From Vibrio zhugei (GTDB lineage Bacteria > Pseudomonadota > Gammaproteobacteria > Enterobacterales > Vibrionaceae): a stretch of DNA of 64,000 nt. The translations under genes and the position numbers were made by a program. How positions within the stretch are numbered: the stretch's first letter is position 1; each line of letters starts with the position of its first letter. The notes under the pieces are model-generated. The model was given only the letters and a program-made list of their open reading frames with translations, was not told where the DNA came from and ran no database searches. The stretch is from positions 1,488,001 to 1,552,000 of the forward strand of contig NZ_CP033078.1 of NCBI RefSeq assembly GCF_003716875.1. The letters run 5' to 3'. This document shows positions 1 to 9,077 of this stretch, one piece after another.

Positions 1-1479
1 GAGCTCAATCGCCGCTTTAAATCGGAAACGCCCAAATGAATAACGACAATCCTCTTTTTTCTCATTTTGGTAGGTTAAACTGAGCTCCCACCCTTGCTTA
101 TAAGGCACGTAGGCTTCTGTTTTGACCGCCGCCTCTGCCAATGAAAACGAGGCGTCGGCCCCCACACCAATGTCCGCCGAGACACCATCTTGTAACTCTA
201 ATTTGCTACCAGCGCTGGCCTGAGCCGCCCAGCGGAATAATTGGGCACTACTACTTAAAGCAAATACCGTTTTACCATCACTATTATTGAGGTAACCATG
301 CGCCTCCCATGCGACCCAGTTCCACCCTTCGACCTCCCACTTCGCAAGATTGGCTTTGAGCGTTTTGGGGATCTCTTTATTTTTAAATAAATCTTGTCTT
401 AGGCTCTCTTGGAGTTTCTTTTTAAATTTCTGCGGATCCAATGCATCCAACGCTTCTTTGAAACCGACATCCGATGTATTCGAAACCCAATGTTTATCTT
501 TTTCTCTCAATAAAAACTGAGGACGCACATATATCGTCCGATTCTCGCCCGCCACTACAATCTCTTTGATATGATCGGTTGCTGCTGGTTTCAATGTTTT
601 CTTTCTAATATGAGCAAAATCGTTTAAATCTACTTTTTGTTTCGTGGCCGAGACTGATTTTTTTTCTGCTTTATCCAATAATGATTGCCAATATTGTTGA
701 TCATCTTCGAGCTCAGCAAGCAGTTTTTCGCCGATAATTTTGCCAGATTTATCTTGAAAAAACTCATGGGTATATTCATCGACAAATCCAATTTTTTGGC
801 TTATTTCTTCAATCCTTGATTCGATCTGTTTCTTATTTTCATCCTTATCAAGACCAGACTTATTCCCCGATGTATCACTCTCGCCTGTTGTGGCAACTTG
901 CGACGGTTCACTCGTACTCTCGCCTGTCGAAGCGACTTGAGGCTGATGACTCGACGTGTCTTCTCCATACCCCACAGCGCCCGCATTGATCACCGACTCT
1001 AACCAAGCTTGACGATCCAATATGTGCTGTTTAACGTCTTCTTCCGTTGCTGTCTCTGGGTTGGGCGCTTTACTATTTAACTCTTTTAATTGCTTGATAA
1101 ATCCTTGTGTGATGGTCTCTTCTTCAAGCAGTAAATCTTTATCTTTTTGCGTGAGACAATAAAAATCTGCTGGCTTATGTTCGTCATCTAAAACAAAGAC
1201 GATATCGACCAACTCTTCCGCCACACACGTTGGCGCACTGCTAATCGCGCCTTTTTCGCAGGTACCTCTCAAAATACCAGGAGGCGGAACTTGATTCGCT
1301 GCTTCCGTTTGTTTGAGTGTCTCTTCTTCAGGTAAACGGATCGTTTTCCCCGGAAAAATCTTATCAGGATTGGCTTGATATTCAGGATTCAACGCGAGAA
1401 TATCGTCAAATAATACATTGTGTTCAACGGCAATGCCTAAAAGAGTGTCACCCGATTGTATCGTGTAAGAATTCGACAT
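1..1479 (-). CDS. LysM-domain T6SS effector candidate, copy A (3' end outside window)
   Basis: The frame is open from the ATG at 1479 to the window edge (493 codons, no stop). It is nearly identical to the first 493 codons of the copy at 6436-8424, with a constant offset of 6945 bases; I noticed one clear difference (Gln versus His near residue 58, base about 1308). Residues 4-50 form a LysM peptidoglycan-binding domain (YTIQSGDTLLGIA to PGKTIRLP). A Cys-containing segment, a Ser/Gly/Glu-rich linker with repeated STGES-type words around residue 185 and a long helical region follow. It sits 13 bp downstream of a DUF4123 adaptor and of a vgrG fragment, the usual place for a VgrG-delivered cargo. 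The toxic activity is unknown. The C-terminal third, where activity and immunity specificity would lie, is not visible here. Confidence 0.75.
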   Translation of the reverse strand, partial: MSNSYTIQSGDTLLGIAVEHNVLFDDILALNPEYQANPDKIFPGKTIRLPEEETLKQTEAANQVPPPGILRGTCEKGAISSAPTCVAEELVDIVFVLDDEHKPADFYCLTQKDKDLLLEEETITQGFIKQLKELNSKAPNPETATEEDVKQHILDRQAWLESVINAGAVGYGEDTSSHQPQVASTGESTSEPSQVATTGESDTSGNKSGLDKDENKKQIESRIEEISQKIGFVDEYTHEFFQDKSGKIIGEKLLAELEDDQQYWQSLLDKAEKKSVSATKQKVDLNDFAHIRKKTLKPAATDHIKEIVVAGENRTIYVRPQFLLREKDKHWVSNTSDVGFKEALDALDPQKFKKKLQESLRQDLFKNKEIPKTLKANLAKWEVEGWNWVAWEAHGYLNNSDGKTVFALSSSAQLFRWAAQASAGSKLELQDGVSADIGVGADASFSLAEAAVKTEAYVPYKQGWELSLTYQNEKKEDCRYSFGRFRFKAAIEL

Positions 1480-1492
1480 TAAAAATTATCCC

Positions 1493-2089
1493 CTATGACC
1501 ACTGGTCTAAAACAGTTTGCATGTGTTCAAGTTTTGCATCGGTTAAGATCCAAGGCTGCGATTCATCTTTTTGTTGGGCCGCATCCATCGTAGAGACAAG
1601 CCATTGTTGCTGTGACGTCCAAATAAACTGCTGAATGCCTGGAAATAACTGAGTGCGCTCTTCGTCACTCATTACGGCTAAAAGAGGGAGTAATGTTCTT
1701 GGATCGTAATAACGCAATAACACTTCGGTTCTTTCATTCGGTGCCATTATGGCTTGACGCAATGTACTCAGTAACGTCTTCCATTCAATGTCGTCGCTCG
1801 TCGTAATAAAACACCCACACGGCGATGCATTCATGTGTTCCACGCACATATCAATCAATTCCTTGGAGCGCGTAATACGCATCACAACCGGTCCTTCATC
1901 AATATGTTGATAAGGCGTCGTATGAAATAAAGGGGCAAATTCAGGCTCGACACCATGTTTATATAAGTTAAATTTCCAATCTTCCCAAAGTAGCGTTTCA
2001 ACGATCATATAAAGAGCGGGCGAATGATAGAGTGAATCTAAATCAAAAGGATAAATTCGCCATTCGGGATTTATTGGTGCACTGGACAT
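1493..2089 (-). CDS. DUF4123 T6SS effector adaptor, copy A
   Basis: A 198-residue protein of the DUF4123 (Tap/TEC) family, which binds a cognate effector and loads it on VgrG. The family pattern is visible in the LLRYYDPRTLLPLL stretch and the acidic N-terminal half. I chose the ATG at 2089 because it follows AAGGTGG at normal spacing; an upstream TTG at 2107 is also open. The start overlaps the 3' end of the vgrG fragment by 19 bp, so translation is probably coupled. It differs from copy B (8438-9034) at only a few residues. The order vgrG, DUF4123, LysM protein is a typical adaptor-effector arrangement. Confidence 0.85.
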   Translation of the reverse strand: MSSAPINPEWRIYPFDLDSLYHSPALYMIVETLLWEDWKFNLYKHGVEPEFAPLFHTTPYQHIDEGPVVMRITRSKELIDMCVEHMNASPCGCFITTSDDIEWKTLLSTLRQAIMAPNERTEVLLRYYDPRTLLPLLAVMSDEERTQLFPGIQQFIWTSQQQWLVSTMDAAQQKDESQPWILTDAKLEHMQTVLDQWS

Positions 2090-3546
2090 GTTCCACCTTT
2101 TCCACAATTACAAATTTCTTTGGTTAATTCGCCGTTTGAAACCATTTGACTATAAGTACCGGGCGTGACTGCGGTATAAACGTTAGGGGATAACCCAGAC
2201 TGACTGGGTGTCGCTGTGTAAGCAACCGCTTCCTCAGGGGCATCGGCCGCGTCCACACCACCTGGCAACTTCGCCACCAGGCCACAGTTGAGATTAATGC
2301 CCGCGCCAGAAAGATGCACGCCTGCTGGATCGACTTTGACAAAGCTGCCACCGGCCACCGCGGTAATTTCTGCGCCGGATTCAATCACCACTTTTTGACC
2401 GGCTTTGATATGAATTTCCGTGCCCGATTCATTCACCCACACTTTGCCCGCTTTCACGTGCATGTCGCCATCAATCACAAAGGTGCGGTTTTTATCCACT
2501 GCGGTGCGGCTTTCGCCTTTGGTCGATTCATGCTGATTGCGCTTGACCTTGGTGTAGTCATGTCGGTCAACAGTAAGGTGCTTATCATTGTGCACCACAC
2601 GCGTATGGTCATTGTTGGTGATGCCGTCGTAATCTTTCTGCGCGTGTAAGAAGATGGTTTCTTCATCCACCTGATCTTCAAAACTCAGCTCGTTGTAGCC
2701 ATCCCCTTGATGGGTTTCAGTGCGAAGCACTGTCTTGGTTTTATGATCCGGTAATACGTACGGCGGAATGTTGTTCTCGTTGTAGGTCCCACCCGTCACA
2801 ATCGGTTGATCCGGATCGCCATTTAAAAATGACACAATCACTTCATGACCAATACGCGGAATGGCGGACATCCCATATTGGCTGCCCGCCCAACCTTGAG
2901 ACACGCGCACCCAGCAAGAGCTTTGCTCATCACTGTTGGAATAGCGATCCCACGGGAAATGCAATTTAACGCGGCCGTGCTCATCACAAAAGATTTCTTC
3001 GCCATCCGGCCCCACCACAAACGCAATCATCGGGCCATCCACTTGCGGTTTCGGGGTGGGCTTGGCTTGCCAAGTGAGCGTCGCGGGGATCACCGTAAAC
3101 TGGTTCGCATACGTGGTTGCGCCTGAACCGCCTTCTTCTTCTAAGGCTTGTGGCTGTTCACCTTGCACGCTCAGCCCAACCACTAAATAATCGCGATTCA
3201 ACTCATCGTTCAGATGCTCAGTCAGCGAAAATTGATACCCAGCTTGTAAACATTGCTGGTTACTTTTCCCTGTGAGCGTTTGCGATTCACGGCGTAGATA
3301 AGCAAGACGAATAGCATTAAACGCTTTACCGCTTTCGTCGTCTTTATAGCGACCTGGCGCATCATAATGCTCATACCCGGATAATTGATAATCAATATCT
3401 GAGGCAACGGCGCTTTGTGCAAACGTATAGGTCGGTTTACCTCTTTTATGTAATAATATAGCGATTGCTCCTATAGATACAGAGCGAGCATGCTCCCAAT
3501 TATAATGACAAATTCTTGTTAATTTGTGCGTGGCTACTGAAAGCAA
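2071..3546 (-). pseudogene. vgrG 3' half, 5'-truncated copy A
   Basis: The open frame encodes 491 residues, but similarity to the full VgrG (10151-12223) begins only near base 3438, at the residues KPTYTF. The first 36 codons are unrelated to VgrG, so about 235 N-terminal residues of the gp27-like head are missing. The gp5-like OB-fold and beta-helix are present, and the intact C-terminus ends with 19 residues containing a C-x-C-x5-C-P-x-H cluster that copy B has lost to an insertion. A Gly/Ser-rich stretch of about 12 residues found in copy B is absent. It cannot form a complete spike alone; it may be a donor for recombination or a relic of a tandem duplication. Confidence 0.85.
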
Positions 3547-3598
3547 ACCGTCAATCGATTACAATAATACCATCATTCAAATACCATTATTTTGCGCT

Positions 3599-4624
3599 AT
3601 GAAACTCTATTGGCTTACTCTACCTATATTACTCGTTGGTTGTCAGTCGCAATCCAATGATCTGGACGTGACTAGCGAGACATTGTCGAAAAAACAGGTG
3701 AAGACGATTGTTGACAATATTAATACCCTGTACCCGGATGCCTCTAAAGATCTGAAAGAAAAAGCCGCCGATGTGGTGGTCCGCGCCGTCGAAAACTTGG
3801 TGTATGTTAAAGGTGGCACCTTTGACATGGGCGATTTTAAAACCAACTGTAATATTCCATCAAAAACGTTCACTCGCATGGATTGGTCGCCCGATGCCAG
3901 CTGTTTAGCCTCTCCTGCAAGCGTAGCGAATGGCGCGCAACACCTTCATAAAGTTACGCTTGATTCCTATTCCATATCAAAATATATGACCTCATTTGGC
4001 GATATGGAATGGATGCGTAAAATTAACCAATTACCAGTTGCGCTGTATGCGTTTCATGAAAAACGCCAAGTAAAACGCAGTGACCCAGATTACCAAGACA
4101 GAGTCGATCATAAATCAAATCGTCCGGCGTCAACCAAAAGCTGGCAAGAAGCCAAAGATTATTGTTTGTGGCTTAGGAAAATTTCAACAATCAATTTCGA
4201 TCTCCCTACAGAAGCCCAATGGGAATATGCCGCGCGTAGCCGTGGGAAACATGTGTATTATGCCACGAATACCGGCTATCGTCAGGTTCGCGAAGGCAGT
4301 TATTATGACCCCAAAACCAAGAAATATGTTGAATATACAGATAATGAAGTCAACGCCTCGTTAAGTATAGAAAATATAGGTATTTACCCTCCAAACCCAT
4401 TAGGCCTTTATGATATGACAAGCGTCAATAGACAATGGGTTAATGATTGGTATAGTAAAGATTACTATCTACATTCTCCAATAAAAAACCCCCAAGGACC
4501 AGAAAAAGGGGCTCAAAAAATTGTTCGTTCTGGTAGAGCCGTCAGAGTCTTTGGCCGAGGAGGTCAAGATCCACAACTGAAACATCATTCAATAAGCGAC
4601 AGCTTTAGATGTGCAGCAAATTAA
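3599..4624 (+). CDS. Lipoprotein with FGE/SUMF1-like domain, putative immunity protein
   Basis: A 341-residue protein from the ATG at 3599 (an upstream in-frame start at 3524 would spoil the signal). The N-terminus MKLYWLTLPILLVGCQS is a lipoprotein signal with lipobox LVGC, so the mature protein is probably membrane-anchored and periplasmic. The rest matches the formylglycine-generating-enzyme/SUMF1 fold: FVKGGTFDMGD-like opening (here VYVKGGTFDMGD), LPTEAQWEYAARS, a GLYDM..VNRQWVNDW segment and a final SFRCA. I do not see the paired active-site cysteines of true sulfatase activators. It lies convergent with the LysM effector fragment at 4712-5414. A periplasmic partner next to a peptidoglycan-targeted effector suggests immunity, but that is inference. 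Confidence 0.75.
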   Translation: MKLYWLTLPILLVGCQSQSNDLDVTSETLSKKQVKTIVDNINTLYPDASKDLKEKAADVVVRAVENLVYVKGGTFDMGDFKTNCNIPSKTFTRMDWSPDASCLASPASVANGAQHLHKVTLDSYSISKYMTSFGDMEWMRKINQLPVALYAFHEKRQVKRSDPDYQDRVDHKSNRPASTKSWQEAKDYCLWLRKISTINFDLPTEAQWEYAARSRGKHVYYATNTGYRQVREGSYYDPKTKKYVEYTDNEVNASLSIENIGIYPPNPLGLYDMTSVNRQWVNDWYSKDYYLHSPIKNPQGPEKGAQKIVRSGRAVRVFGRGGQDPQLKHHSISDSFRCAAN

Positions 4625-4669
4625 CGATAACTGTCAGATTAAGAAGTCTGAGCTATTACAGATAAACAT

Positions 4670-4696
4670 TAGGTATCGAGAAAACTCGATACCTAG
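4670..4696. terminator. Hairpin between convergent lipoprotein and effector genes
   Basis: An 11-bp perfect stem (taggtatcgag / ctcgataccta) closed by an AAAA loop sits between the two convergent stop codons. It has no long T-run on either side, so it may act as a weak bidirectional terminator or mRNA end. Confidence 0.55.
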
Positions 4697-4711
4697 CATA
4701 TAAATAGAAAC

Positions 4712-5414
4712 TTATACAAAATACTCATTCGAATCCGGTGTCGTTAGGCGAGCAATCTTACCTCTCACTTCGGCTTCTTTATTTCTGAACTGATCGCCAG
4801 TTAATGGCGTAAATGCTAAGCGACCGTCTCTATTGAGTAGATCTCGTTTATCTTTAACGCTTAACTCTAAAATCCAATCATCAAATTCATCTTGCTGATC
4901 GCCATCTAATATCGCATTAATGCGTTTTAAATTAGCAATCATAGCGTTCACTTTGCCTTCTTTATGACCGTCTTTATTCATGCGGCATAATATTTCCGAT
5001 AATTTACGCCAACTTGTCACGGTGTTACTTAATAAATAGCAAATGGCTTTTTCTTGCTTTTCTGTGGATTTCCAGAAAAAGTCAGTGACTAAAGTATGCA
5101 ACATCATGGCAATCGTTTCTGGTAACAGTAATGATTGATCGTACTTTTCCCATACTTGGCTATTGTCATTTAATACATTGTCAGCAATGTTCAATGCTTC
5201 TTCTCTTAATGCTCTTTCTGCATCAAAATAGCGATCAAAAAAATCAAATCCCTTGTTCATATATTTAGTAATGATACTACTTGGATCATCAATCAGCTCA
5301 GAAGCAAAAGCAACATAAGTAGAATCTTGGAAATATTTATATACATCTTCTGCTATATTTTTTAATTGTCGATAATCCACATACTGTAACCCTTTAGCGA
5401 GGACAATAAATAAA
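4712..5414 (-). pseudogene. 3' part of LysM effector copy B, cut off by IS30
   Basis: The reading frame encodes about 234 C-terminal residues, mostly helical (from the FIVLAKGLQYVDYRQ segment to the end NEYFV). The apparent start inside the IS30 end is an accident. Removing the IS and one copy of the 2-bp duplication (aa at 5413-5414 and 6504-6505 on the plus strand) joins it in frame to the 5' part at 6504-8424, giving a continuous 873-residue effector through GDKLFD and then LFIVLAKG. This piece has no start signal of its own and is probably silent. Confidence 0.85.
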
Positions 5415-6503
5415 CCCGATTTCAGATAATAAGTGCGACATTCATGGAAATATGTAGAAGAGGAAGCCAACTGCTGAAAGTGGTACGCTCTTCTCGCCAA
5501 AGAAACAAGCAGTACTACCATGAATTATCAACAGTTGACCGAAGGCAGAAGATACCAGATTTCTGCTCTTTTGGAACGGGGAATTTCGGTTCCTGAAATA
5601 GCTAAAACAGTTCAGTGCCACCGCTCGACGGTATACCGTGAGCTTAAACGCGGTCGGAAGGGAGAGCATTATTGCCCTAACGAAGCCCAGATGTCGTCTA
5701 CCAAAAAGCGCAAAACAGCACGTAAATACCGAATACCAAAGGAACGTGTCGATTTTATCCGCCTTCTTTTAGAAACAGATTGGAGTCCAGAGCAGATTTC
5801 TAATGTATTAACGAAAATTGGTGCATCTGTCAGTCATGAGTGGATCTATCGCTTTGTTGCTCAAGATAAACGCTTGGGCGGTAAGTTATATCGTCACTTG
5901 AGACAAGGTCATAAGCGGTATCGCCGAGGTAAACAAGAGAAAGCTCCAGCGATAAAAAATGCCGTTTCGATTGATGATAGACCAAGCATCGTTGACAGTA
6001 AGGAGCGGTTTGGTGACTGGGAAATCGACACTGTGCTAGGTAAGCATGGTACAGGTGCAATGGTGACTATTTTAGAGCGTAAGACTCGATTTTACGTGGT
6101 AAAGAAAGTGCCATCTAAGTCAGCGGATGATGTCACCAAAGCGACAATAGAGCTACTGAAGCCCTATAAGAAACATGTCCATACCATTACGGCAGATAAC
6201 GGGCGAGAGTTTGCAGGTCATGAAACCATCGCAAAAGAATTAAAGGCTGATGTGTACTTTGCTCATCCGTACAGTTCTTGGGAGCGTGGTGCTAATGAGA
6301 ATGCGAACGGTCTTTTAAGGCAATATGTGAAGAAAGGAACCGATCTAACGACAGTGACGGACATCGATATAGAGTTCGCTTTATCGCGGATAAATTACCG
6401 TCCGAGAAAGTGTTTAGGCTTCAAGCAGGCAGCCATTATATTTGAGGAGATGGCTTTAGCTTCTTGATATTGGAGAGTGTCGCACTTCGCAGTTGAATTC
6501 GGG
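5415..6503 (+). mobile_element. IS30-family element 1
   Basis: About 1089 bp, bounded by imperfect terminal inverted repeats beginning CCCGATTTCA on the left and, read inward, CCCGAATTCA on the right; both contain AAGTGCGACA. It is flanked by a 2-bp direct repeat (aa). It interrupts the LysM effector gene after codon 640. Orientation is opposite to element 2. Confidence 0.9.
5520..6467 (+). CDS. IS30-family transposase (element 1)
   Basis: A 315-residue transposase with an N-terminal HTH (EIAKTVQCHRSTVYRELKRG, residues about 25-45) and a DDE integrase core: D in GDWEIDTVLG, D in TADNGREF and E in ERGANENANG. Length is slightly below the original IS30 transposase. The frame is intact, so the element may be active. 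It shares most residues with the copy at 9114-10061 but differs at several places (for example EHYCPNEAQMSS versus NIYCPNKAQLLS), so the two copies are not the product of a very recent local jump. Confidence 0.95.
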   Translation: MNYQQLTEGRRYQISALLERGISVPEIAKTVQCHRSTVYRELKRGRKGEHYCPNEAQMSSTKKRKTARKYRIPKERVDFIRLLLETDWSPEQISNVLTKIGASVSHEWIYRFVAQDKRLGGKLYRHLRQGHKRYRRGKQEKAPAIKNAVSIDDRPSIVDSKERFGDWEIDTVLGKHGTGAMVTILERKTRFYVVKKVPSKSADDVTKATIELLKPYKKHVHTITADNGREFAGHETIAKELKADVYFAHPYSSWERGANENANGLLRQYVKKGTDLTTVTDIDIEFALSRINYRPRKCLGFKQAAIIFEEMALAS

Positions 6504-8424
6504 AATCAAATAATTTATCGCCATCGATTTCTGTGGCAAATCCGCCTTTGGCACCAGGGCCCCAAACCACTTGTGCAGAGCAATGTAAATAAAATTTACT
6601 GTTGTCAATTAAAGCTAGCTGAAAATCGACGCCCGCGCCGGCACCAAAGGCCACATTGCCTTCTGCAGACACTTGCGCTAACGCGGAAAAATCAAGTTTG
6701 GGGGCATCATCCGGATCTAACCACTCAACTGCGCCTGTGACCTGCCCGCCCAATTGGGCGCCTGCAAAGCCGCCCGCCTTGACACCGATATTGCCGCCGG
6801 GAGTATTCTCAGTTTTACGTTGTGGCTCAATGCTAACGTTGGGCGCAATAATAATATCCGTACCAGGGTTCGGGTTTTCCACCTTTTTATCGGTCGTCGC
6901 AGCCGCCCCCACATTCCCGGATGCCGTCACACCAAGAAATGCACTGAGCTCAATCGCCGCTTTAAATCGGAAACGCCCAAATGAATAACGACAATCCTCT
7001 TTTTTCTCATTTTGGTAGGTTAAACTGAGCTCCCACCCTTGCTTATAAGGCACGTAGGCTTCTGTTTTGACCGCCGCCTCTGCCAATGAAAACGAGGCGT
7101 CGGCCCCCACACCAATGTCCGCCGAGACACCATCTTGTAACTCTAATTTGCTACCAGCGCTGGCCTGAGCCGCCCAGCGGAATAATTGGGCACTACTACT
7201 TAAAGCAAATACCGTTTTACCATCACTATTATTGAGGTAACCATGCGCCTCCCATGCGACCCAGTTCCACCCTTCGACCTCCCACTTCGCAAGATTGGCT
7301 TTGAGCGTTTTGGGGATCTCTTTATTTTTAAATAAATCTTGTCTTAGGCTCTCTTGGAGTTTCTTTTTAAATTTCTGCGGATCCAATGCATCCAACGCTT
7401 CTTTGAAACCGACATCCGATGTATTCGAAACCCAATGTTTATCTTTTTCTCTCAATAAAAACTGAGGACGCACATATATCGTCCGATTCTCGCCCGCCAC
7501 TACAATCTCTTTGATATGATCGGTTGCTGCTGGTTTCAATGTTTTCTTTCTAATATGAGCAAAATCGTTTAAATCTACTTTTTGTTTCGTGGCCGAGACT
7601 GATTTTTTTTCTGCTTTATCCAATAATGATTGCCAATATTGTTGATCATCTTCGAGCTCAGCAAGCAGTTTTTCGCCGATAATTTTGCCAGATTTATCTT
7701 GAAAAAACTCATGGGTATATTCATCGACAAATCCAATTTTTTGGCTTATTTCTTCAATCCTTGATTCGATCTGTTTCTTATTTTCATCCTTATCAAGACC
7801 AGACTTATTCCCCGATGTATCACTCTCGCCTGTTGTGGCAACTTGCGACGGTTCACTCGTACTCTCGCCTGTCGAAGCGACTTGAGGCTGATGACTCGAC
7901 GTGTCTTCTCCATACCCCACAGCGCCCGCATTGATCACCGACTCTAACCAAGCTTGACGATCCAATATGTGCTGTTTAACGTCTTCTTCCGTTGCTGTCT
8001 CTGGGTTGGGCGCTTTACTATTTAACTCTTTTAATTGCTTGATAAATCCTTGTGTGATGGTCTCTTCTTCAAGCAGTAAATCTTTATCTTTTTGCGTGAG
8101 ACAATAAAAATCTGCTGGCTTATGTTCGTCATCTAAAACAAAGACGATATCGACCAACTCTTCCGCCACACACGTTGGCGCACTGCTAATCGCGCCTTTT
8201 TCGCAGGTACCTCTCAAAATACCAGGAGGCGGAACTTGATTCGCTGCTTCCGTGTGTTTGAGTGTCTCTTCTTCAGGTAAACGGATCGTTTTCCCCGGAA
8301 AAATCTTATCAGGATTGGCTTGATATTCAGGATTCAACGCGAGAATATCGTCAAATAATACATTGTGTTCAACGGCAATGCCTAAAAGAGTGTCACCCGA
8401 TTGTATCGTGTAAGAATTCGACAT
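6436..8424 (-). pseudogene. LysM-domain T6SS effector candidate, copy B, interrupted by IS30
   Basis: The 5' part of the effector runs from the ATG at 8424 to 6504 (640 codons plus one base); the last 22 residues of the frame, to 6436, are IS30 sequence. Residues 4-50 are a LysM domain, about 180-215 a low-complexity Ser/Thr/Gly linker, about 215-460 helical, and about 460-640 a Gly/Ala-rich region with alternating hydrophobic residues (SADIGVGADASF, GVTASGNVGAAA, GNIGVKAGGFAGAQLGG), which could be membrane-active. The rest of the gene is at 4712-5412; the restored protein has 873 residues. The family is not one I can name. Its place after DUF4123 supports a T6SS cargo role; as it stands the product is truncated. 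Confidence 0.8.
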
Positions 8425-8437
8425 TAAAAATTATCCC

Positions 8438-9034
8438 CTATGACCACTGGTCTAAAACAGTTTGCATGTGTTCAAGTTTTGCATCGGTTAAGATCCAAGG
8501 CTGCGATTCATCTTTTTGTTGGGCCGCATCCATCGTAGAGACAAGCCATTGTTGCTGTGATGTCCAGATAAACTGCTGAATGCCTGGAAATAACTGAGTG
8601 CGCTCTTCGTCACTCATTACGGCTAAAAGAGGGAGTAATGTTCTTGGATCGTAATAACGCAATAACACTTCGGTTCTTTCATTCGGTGCCATTATGGCTT
8701 GACGCAATGTACTCAGTAACGTCTTCCATTCAATGTCGTCGCTCGTCGTAATAAAACACCCACACGGCGATGCATTCATGTGTTCAACGCACATATCAAT
8801 CAACTCCTTGGAGCGCGTAATACGCATCACAACCGGTCCTTCATCAATATGTTGATAAGGCGTCGTATGAAATAAAAGGGCAAATTCAGGCTCGACACCA
8901 TGTTTATATAAGTTAAATTTCCAATCTTCCCAAAGTAGCGTTTCAACAATCATATAAAGCGCTGGAGAATGATAAAGTGAATTTAAATCAAAAGGATGAA
9001 TTCGCCATTCGGGATTTATTGGTGCACTGGACAT
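8438..9034 (-). CDS. DUF4123 T6SS effector adaptor, copy B
   Basis: A 198-residue DUF4123 protein starting at the ATG at 9034, preceded by AAGGTGG. The stop is 13 bp before the effector start at 8424. Differences from copy A are few (Tyr/His in the WRI segment, Asp/Asn after PFDL, Pro/Leu in the EFA segment). It is intact, but its upstream gene vgrG is cut by IS30 element 2 and its downstream effector by element 1, so it may now be expressed only from an IS-borne or internal promoter. Confidence 0.85.
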   Translation of the reverse strand: MSSAPINPEWRIHPFDLNSLYHSPALYMIVETLLWEDWKFNLYKHGVEPEFALLFHTTPYQHIDEGPVVMRITRSKELIDMCVEHMNASPCGCFITTSDDIEWKTLLSTLRQAIMAPNERTEVLLRYYDPRTLLPLLAVMSDEERTQLFPGIQQFIWTSQQQWLVSTMDAAQQKDESQPWILTDAKLEHMQTVLDQWS

Positions 9035-9077
9035 GTTCCACCTTTTCCACAATTACAAATTTCTTTGGTTAATTCGC
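9016..9077 (-). pseudogene. Last 20 codons of vgrG copy B, separated by IS30
   Basis: This fragment encodes the final 19 residues of VgrG, beginning ELTKEICNC and ending CPVHQ, identical to the intact C-terminus of copy A. Joining it to the frame ending at 10166 after removing IS30 element 2 restores a full vgrG. The flanking dinucleotides are gc (9076-9077) and ac (10166-10167), a target duplication with one apparent mutation. Confidence 0.85.

Noticed and set aside
801-986. 61-codon frame repeated exactly at 7746-7931
   Set aside because: It is a shadow frame inside the two copies of the LysM effector; the repeat reflects the duplication.
2314-2649. 111-codon plus-strand frame also present at 10382-10717
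   Set aside because: It lies entirely antisense to vgrG and is conserved only because vgrG is; no ribosome site or family match.
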